Source: Kipferlia bialata
Taxonomy: Eukaryota; Fornicata
Length of the DNA stretch: 23,435 nt
Reading direction: 5' to 3'
Assembly: GCA_003568945.1 (NCBI GenBank)
Contig: BDIP01000258.1
Span: 1-23,435, forward strand
The notes under the pieces were generated by a model. The model saw nothing but the letters and a program-made list of their open reading frames with translations. It was not told the DNA's origin and made no database searches. Shown in pieces: positions 17,449 through 23,435 of this stretch (its first letter is position 1; each line of letters opens with the position of its first letter). A program made the position numbers and the translations under genes.

Positions 17449-19520
17449 TCAGAGGTTCCGTCTGTGTGCAAGGATAGGACTGAATATACTGGTCACGCGG
17501 CCAGTCAACTGATCCCTGGGGGTGAGACAGTGGAACAGTACAGGGGTATAACCATCCATATCAATAACTACATATACCTAACCAGTAGGGCACCGTCACA
17601 ATTAACCACACATATATGTATAACCACATATACCTGACCAATATTGCCCCCCCGCTCTGCACATCGTCGGGTGACCCGGAGTACTTGGAGGACACTATGC
17701 CACTCTCCCTCTCCCTCTCTCTCCTCTGAGTCCTACCCCTGCTGTCCAAATCTCTCTCTCTCTCCCTCTCTCTCTCTCCCACCCCCCTACTGACACTGGG
17801 TGAGTACACAGGGGTGGACACACCAATACCCACGTCCATGCCTCTGCCATCCCCATCCCCCAGTGACCCGTCTCTCTCTCCCTCCCTCGACAGCCTGCTT
17901 CTCTCCCTCCCATACACCCTCTCCGTGGCTACATCTCCTGAAGGTATGAGTATCATGTGCAGATACATGTGATACATGAGCAACTGATGGTACTGGTACT
18001 GACGATACTGATACCTGGTTGGGGGCTGGGAACCGACAACGGCGACAGGTGCAGGCCCCTCTCGACCACCCTCTCTCTCTCCCTCTCCCTCTCTTCCTGG
18101 GATACTGGGTTCACACCCACTGCCCCATGTGTGTGTGTGTGTGTGTGTGTGGTGTGCCTATTGACCCTGGACACCATGCCAGGTGGGGGTAGGGGGGTGG
18201 AGTGGGTGCTGCGAGATAGGATGGGGGACGACGTCACTACCTGGGGGTGAGGGTAGGTATATACACGGGTACATATATACGTAGGCCGACAATCGGGATG
18301 TAACTGTTACACCATATAGATGTAGATATATAGAGAGTATGTCGATTACCCTAATATCTATACAAACTCATAACTGCTAGCGTCGGCAGAGCACGGAGTT
18401 AGATACAGACAGAGAGGGTCAGTGCTACGCTGCTACACCTACCCTTATACGCATGTTGCATATACTCCAATACTCTGGAACACAATGTCAGAGCACAGTG
18501 TACGACACATATACATATATATACATAATATACTATCCACATTACTATTAGTATTACACCAACCTCAGTGGGGTGCCTGTTGGTGTGTAGTTCACTCAGC
18601 AGCACCTCGCTCTGCCCAATCTGACATATGAGGGGGGGGGGGGGGTATGATATACGGTATATCCACTACTACATAGACCATACCTTGCTATACGTATATA
18701 TTACATATACATACACCATACCTCTTGCTGCACCCTAGCTATCTGGTGGTGTATCTCGTTCTGGCTCCTGACCTTGTCCCTCTTGAGCGACTGCAGATAC
18801 CGCACACCATCCCTGAGAGTCAGTAGTATGTGTATACATCATCATATCAGATACTGAGACTGAGACTGAGACTGAGACTGCAGATTCCGCACACCAACCC
18901 TGGGGGTAGGTGTGGATGTATGGTTGGTATGTATGGACAGAGTATAGATCCATCGTGTGAGAGGAAAGACCTCAGCTCTATACACGTATACGCATACATA
19001 TACGTACTTGAAGCAGTCCCGTGTGTACTTGGCATACATGTTCTGTAGGATCTGCAGGTCCCCCTCGATCTCTGACACCTGGGGTCAGGGGATAAGTATG
19101 AATGGGTATATATACTCATGTGTATATATGGTTCCACCCTGGGGTCAAAGGCACACTGATACTGTATACAGGCATATGAATACCCAACCACCATTGGTCA
19201 CATCAGTACCAGTATTCATTCCCATTCATTTATGTACATACAGTACCAGAACAGTATCACTTCCGGTACCGGCGCCAATATACACATATATCACCGTATA
19301 CCACTCTACATGTACCTCCCGTACCACCAGAATCAGCACACACTCATATACTTGATTGTCCCTCTTGCTCCAAAAAACGGAACCGGTACCGGTACCGATA
19401 CCAACAATCAATATGACTATACACCAGGTGACACAATACCTCAGCCTCCAGTACCACCAGGTGTGGCTCCAGCCGGATGGCCACGCTGGAGGTGGTCACT
19501 GGGGTGAGGTCCAGCAACAT
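17449..19520 (-). CDS. Unidentified coiled-coil protein with charged repeats, seven exons
   Basis: Exons 19520-19440, 19078-19008, 18812-18722, 18620-18564, 18240-18015, 17937-17634 and 17515-17449 join in frame to 298 residues. The N-terminal 110 residues are predicted helical: VSEIEGDLQILQNMY, then DGVRYLQSLKRDKVRSQNEI, then IARVQQEIGQSEVLLSEL, a probable coiled coil. The C-terminal half is low complexity: a Thr-His run, several Arg-Glu runs and Ser/Pro patches. The Thr-His and Arg-Glu runs are encoded by dinucleotide microsatellites. The start is ATG at 19520. It overlaps a good acceptor look-alike (CTCACCCCAG, about 19510-19501) that is in frame, so an extra upstream exon is possible. Intron 1 (361 bases) holds a GGTACC-rich cluster but no exon. 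The intron before exon 3 carries a second copy of that exon's start. I cannot name a family. Confidence 0.75.
18128..18151. repeat. (TG)12 microsatellite inside a coding exon
   Basis: The repeat lies in exon 5 of the coiled-coil gene and encodes alternating Thr and His on the minus strand. Copy-number change by anything other than three units would shift the frame of the last 150 or so residues. Confidence 0.9.
18632..18645. repeat. Poly-G tract, 14 bases
   Basis: This is poly-C in the sense of the coiled-coil gene, immediately before the acceptor CTCATATGTCAG of its exon 4. It is a clear case of a homopolymeric pyrimidine tract placed at a 3' splice site. Confidence 0.9.
18854..18912. repeat. 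Copy of an exon start joined to a hexanucleotide repeat
   Basis: Bases 18878-18912 are an imperfect copy of 18791-18825 (acceptor and first codons of exon 3 of the coiled-coil gene). They are followed, in sense order, by about four units of a six-base repeat (GAGACT on the plus strand, 18854-18880). The copy lies in the intron upstream of the real exon. Confidence 0.85.
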
Positions 19521-19867
19521 CACGGGATGACAACCACTTATAGATGAGATTGATCCCAGTCAGATCAAGAATGCGAATTTCAGTACACAGGAAGACATCT
19601 CCCTACGATGTACCCTACTAGTAACCTGCTGAGAGTATATGCAAACGTACAAGACGACATAACCCACAGGTCCCTTGTCTCCTTGGTAGACAGACCAACT
19701 GATCCAGCTAAGGCAGTAGGAAAACCCTTTCGAAATGCACATTTTTGTCTCTGCGATATTGGCCCACAGTGGGCCCCACTCACCCACTCCCCTTCACTTG
19801 TTGTGATACCTTCCAATAGGGTCTTGGAATTGGGAGGCCTGGATAGTGGGTTACCAGCTCGAGGCGG
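19521..19867. promoter_or_regulatory. Divergent intergenic region
   Basis: This 347-base region lies between the start of the coiled-coil gene (-) and of the palmitoyltransferase (+), so it should hold both promoters. I recognise no specific element. An ORF runs through part of it on each strand but neither resembles a protein. Confidence 0.45.
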
Positions 19868-22800
19868 ATGCGTGAGATCATCACCCCTAGAGGCCAGACA
19901 GATTCAGCGGTGAGAGACTAACCAATATGTACACTATCTGATACCCACCATCCCCAATGTGTACCTGTCGTCAAGGGACACATCTTGACCTAATGCACAC
20001 CAGTCGCAGTGATCTTTCTTGGGTGATATCTCTGTGTATGTGATCATTATTTGGCATATAGTCCACGTCCAAATTTTCTCCATATTTATAGATCTGTCTG
20101 CCTATCCCTCTGTTGGTGCAGAATTCAGGAGTCACACACATACCCTTGTCGGTTATATCACTGTTCCACTGTTATATGACCTGCTCTCACCATCAGAAGC
20201 GTATCCGGCGACATGGCTTCCAGCTCCCCTACAACCCAGCCCAGCTGCTGGCCACCATTGTGATTGTGGTATGCCCCGTGGTGTGGGTGCTGTTTGTGAG
20301 GTATGTATATATATATATATATACAATTCAGTATCTGATTGTGTGGGTGGTAGGATCGGTACTCAGTATCAGTATCCCTTATACTGTGATAGTGACATGG
20401 GTCTTCTATTACTATTTTATCTATGTCGGGTGATGTGCAGTCACAAGTACCCATGCTGTACCTGCACTACCTACTGTATCTGACCCCATCCCATGCTCTG
20501 TGCTACACAAACCCTATACTATATATACATCTGTGTATGTGCCTGACCCCAGTCCTGCCTTCTCCCCCTCCATTAGATATCTGGTCGGTGGGGCTGCTGC
20601 ACTGCTGGGTGTGCTGTCCATGCTCTTTGCAGTGCTGACTATGCTCAGGGACCCAGCAGATGCAGTCTGCTACGCAAGGTATTGGTGATACTTGATAAAT
20701 ATCGATAGATATCTCAGGCAGTCAGTGTCCAGTAGATCAGTGTCGTTGTGCCTTGTCCCACTCGTCTCACATACTGTATATTTATGAAAATGAATGTATG
20801 AGCTCTGTTGATACCCCCCCCCGCCCACCCTCCACTTCTCTCTCCCCCCAGCCGTGCTGAGATGCCCGCTCTGTATGCCGATGAACCTGACAGGAGCTAC
20901 TACTGTGACACGTGTCTGATGCGAGTGGCCTCCAGTACCAAGCACTGCAGGGTGTGTAACAAGTGCGTGAAGGGGTTCGACCACCACTGCGTGTGGCTCA
21001 ACACGTGTGTAGGTATGACAGAGTGCACCAGTGTATACATTTATGATATTGTATGCACTAGCATACCCCCACCCCAGGCCAGGCCAACCACTCTCTGTTC
21101 TTTGTGTTCATCTCTGTGACTGTGGTGCTTCTGCTGCACCTGCTGATATGCACTGGGGTGGCCCTGTACGCATACTCCCAGGACAGCCTCCCCGACGCAT
21201 TCTCAGTCACAACAAGGTATTTATGTATACAAACACATTTATGTACATTCACACGGACGTGTCCACTCTCTGTGTAAGATGAATACGAGAGTGGGTGCAA
21301 TCATACCCCTCTCACCCCTCAGTGTGTTTCTGTGTGTGAGCATCGGGTCTCTAGTTGTAGACTTGGTGGCATTGGCACTGGTGGGACAGTTACTGTTGTT
21401 CCACATCAGACTGGCTGTGCTGCACGTGTCTACATACGAGTATGTCACTAGGGTCAAGGGAGGTCAGTGTGTGCTGATATACCCATACTCACTCATACTC
21501 AGTGGTATACAGGCAGTGTCATTAGACATATTCTGAATGGTGTGACACTAGTACACTCTCTCTCCTCTCTCTCACACATCTGATGCCCCAGAGACCAATG
21601 ATCTTCTGCTATATATTGTATATCATGTAGTATGCTCTATCCACCTCTCTGACCCTCTGACCCTCAGAGACCAAGGACCGCACCCACAAGCGGGCTGTGG
21701 CCAAGTACCCCTGTCTACCCCTGGGGGCAGCTGCCTGTCTGGTCACAACCGGGGACATCGTCAAGTGTATGTGGCCCTAGTCATATTGTGTGTATTGTAT
21801 CCTGTCTCCCTGCACCCCCCCCCCCTACCCCAGGCAAGGCCTGTGCGAAGACCACAACCGTAGAGGCAGTCGGAAGCGAGGAGGTCAGTTGTGTACATGT
21901 CTCAATCAGTCTCATACTGTACTGATTGACATCCCATTGTATATGTGTCTGACCCCCAGGTGAGGGTAGAGCTGCCTGAGGTTGTGCAGGAGAAGCAGAC
22001 CCAGCCCTCTTCCACCCTGAGTAGGAGGGACAGTGCCTCGGAGAGTGGCAGGGAGAGTGGGAGAGAGAGTGCTGGTGGTAGGCCCCGCTCCAATAGCAGA
22101 CTGTCCAAGCTCAGTGCCAGATTTGCCCCCAGGGGGAGTAGTGGGTCACTGGGGTCTCTGGGTGATTTCCAGGTATGCTCAGATTACTATACATATCTGT
22201 ATACTGTGGGGTCCCCTCGTATTGTAGTATGTGGACACATCTATGCATTGGTTGACCCCATTCAGGTTTAATTCACTTTAATATTTCTGTATACACACCT
22301 TCATGATATGTATTGTGATATATATAGGATTTTTGCATTGTGACTGACCCCAGGGCAGGCCCGGGAGCATGGACAGTATCGATGCCGTCACGGCCCAGTA
22401 CAACAGACGCACATCCATCCTGGTACGGACTGTGTGTAGTTGTGTATTTTCTAGGATATATCCATACTGGTGCTGTCAGGCTGTCATTGTGTAGTGTATA
22501 CCCCCATACCCCTCTGACCCAGGCTGGCAGGAGGGGCAGTCTGGCGAGACGGGGCTCCATGTCACATGCCAACATGTCCAATGGGTCTCTGGGGGCACTG
22601 TCTGGGTCATTTGGGGGGTCTGGGGTGCAGCTGCCACCAATTCAGGTATGTATAGTACAGCCCATATCTCTCTCTCTCTCTCTCTCTCTCTTCCCTTTCA
22701 CCCCAGGCCCCAGACTGGCTGACCCAGGCCAGTTCCAAGGCCATGCCCTCTACCACCAGTGCACTGGGCAGAGAGACACCGGCCTTTGTGGACCAGGTGG

Positions 22801-23361
22801 GTAGTGTGGGTGCTGTCCAGTAGATGGTATATATATATTGGGATTGGTGACATATAGTGTCATCGAGGGTTGCTTGGTGCATATCTGTCCTGCCCTCCTC
22901 TTGTCCTGATACTGATACTGCCACTGGTACACTGACCCCAGCTTGTGTCTGCCACAGATGTCGATGTGTAGGGGGTGCTATTATATGCGACTATATATAC
23001 ATAGATATACACTGCCACTATCTCTGACCCCCAGCTTGTGTCTGCCACCGATGTCGACCAAGGGGGTCAGGGTGCAGGGTCGGGGCTGCCCGACTTCTCC
23101 CATCCAGATGGAGTGGTTATGGCTAGCAGGGAGAACAGTGAGAGAAGTGACACAGAGTCATCGTCCTCGGATGAGGAGGGGGGTGTCTATGTGTACAACC
23201 CAGACCGCAGTGCTAGTGTGGACAGTGAGAGTGGGAGTGGGAGTGGGTCAGAGACAGAGACAGAGGACAGTGAGAGTTATACATATGCCACGGATGGGAC
23301 CACCACTGACTCAGAGGAGACACAAGGAGGTAGGGGGGCAGATACAGGACTCATTGTGTGA
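19868..23361 (+). CDS. DHHC protein S-acyltransferase (palmitoyltransferase), 13 exons
   Basis: Exons 19868-19909, 20197-20300, 20553-20678, 20852-21012, 21078-21216, 21323-21462, 21668-21766, 21834-21883, 21960-22172, 22354-22422, 22523-22645, 22707-22796 and 23035-23361 join in frame to 560 residues. The enzyme attaches palmitate to cysteines of membrane proteins. Four hydrophobic segments lie at about 31-48, 57-79, 150-175 and 192-222. The zinc-binding cysteine-rich domain is complete: C109-x2-C112, H122-C123-x2-C126-x2-C129, then DHHC 134-137 with Cys137 as acyl carrier. STYE at 227-230 is the TTxE motif. The cytosolic tail (288-560) is Ser/Gly/Arg-rich, then very acidic and Ser-rich, probably phosphorylated. 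The N-terminus ([10 protein letters not shown]) is the least certain part. Exon 3 may instead start at 20577, which would remove eight residues between membrane segments 1 and 2; the 20553 acceptor (CTGACCCCAG) is the better consensus. Spliced copies of two acceptors occur upstream of exons 7 and 13. Confidence 0.94.
21815..21825. repeat. Poly-C tract before exon 8 acceptor
   Basis: Eleven C lie directly upstream of the acceptor CTACCCCAG of palmitoyltransferase exon 8, on the sense strand. A similar nine-base C run at 20814-20822 lies in the intron before exon 4. Confidence 0.9.
22667..22692. repeat. (CT)n microsatellite before exon 12 acceptor
   Basis: About 13 CT units act as the polypyrimidine stretch just upstream of the acceptor TTTCACCCCAG of palmitoyltransferase exon 12. 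Confidence 0.9.
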
Positions 23362-23386
23362 TGAGTATATTGTGTGAGTATATATC

Positions 23387-23387
<1 letters not shown>

Positions 23388-23435
<48 letters not shown>
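23388..23435. repeat. Poly-C homopolymer at window edge
   Basis: There are 48 C up to the last base, 26 bases after the palmitoyltransferase stop codon. It mirrors the poly-G at the left edge and is again C on the sense strand of the adjacent gene. The true length is unknown. Confidence 0.95.

Noticed and set aside
19608-19913. A longer N-terminus for the palmitoyltransferase, or an exon of the coiled-coil gene
   Set aside because: The open frames lack similarity to either protein; the short MREIITPRG exon joins in phase 0 to a normal DHHC N-terminal segment, and the coiled-coil gene has its own ATG at 19520.

Overview
This window looks like nuclear DNA of a very intron-rich protist. Seven of the eight genes can be rebuilt by hand as spliced genes with about 57 short introns, at an overall density of roughly one intron per 150 coding bases. 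Most introns begin GTATGT or GTAxxx and end in one compact block, usually CTGACCCCAG, CTCACCCCTAG or CTAACCCCAG. The branch-site-like CTNAC therefore sits almost on top of the 3' splice site. That layout is known from Giardia and Trichomonas. With this intron load, an intron-rich fornicate such as Kipferlia is my best guess, but this is inference from architecture and not from a database match.

Layout from left to right: a G homopolymer at the window edge; a partial TRM6/GCD10-like tRNA m1A58 methyltransferase subunit (-); head to head with it, an intronless NOP2/NSUN1 rRNA m5C methyltransferase (+); a poly-proline, WH2-like, acidic-tail protein (-), probably actin-related; a kelch plus long coiled-coil protein (-); a complete 22-exon, 502-residue kinesin (-); an assembly gap flanked by G runs; an orphan ABC-ATPase-like exon and about 1.5 kb with no convincing gene; an unidentified acidic protein of 332 residues (+); an unidentified 298-residue coiled-coil and charged-repeat protein (-); and a 560-residue DHHC palmitoyltransferase (+) that ends just before a C homopolymer at the right edge.

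The exon phases of the NOP2, WH2, kinesin, acidic, coiled-coil and DHHC models all join in frame from ATG to stop. This is strong internal support. The kelch/coiled-coil gene has one unresolved junction, at a 75-base G-rich (sense C-rich) tract. The genes do not form one pathway. The clearest functional pairing is TRM6 with NOP2: two RNA methylation factors sharing a 72-base divergent spacer.

The most unusual signals are structural. (1) At least ten splice junctions, and one gene end, have an imperfect second copy of the exon edge plus its splice site, usually 75-130 bases away. (2) Homopolymers of nine or more bases are always C on the sense strand of the gene they lie in or next to, and all window and assembly breaks fall in such tracts. 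I saw no viral or retroelement copies.
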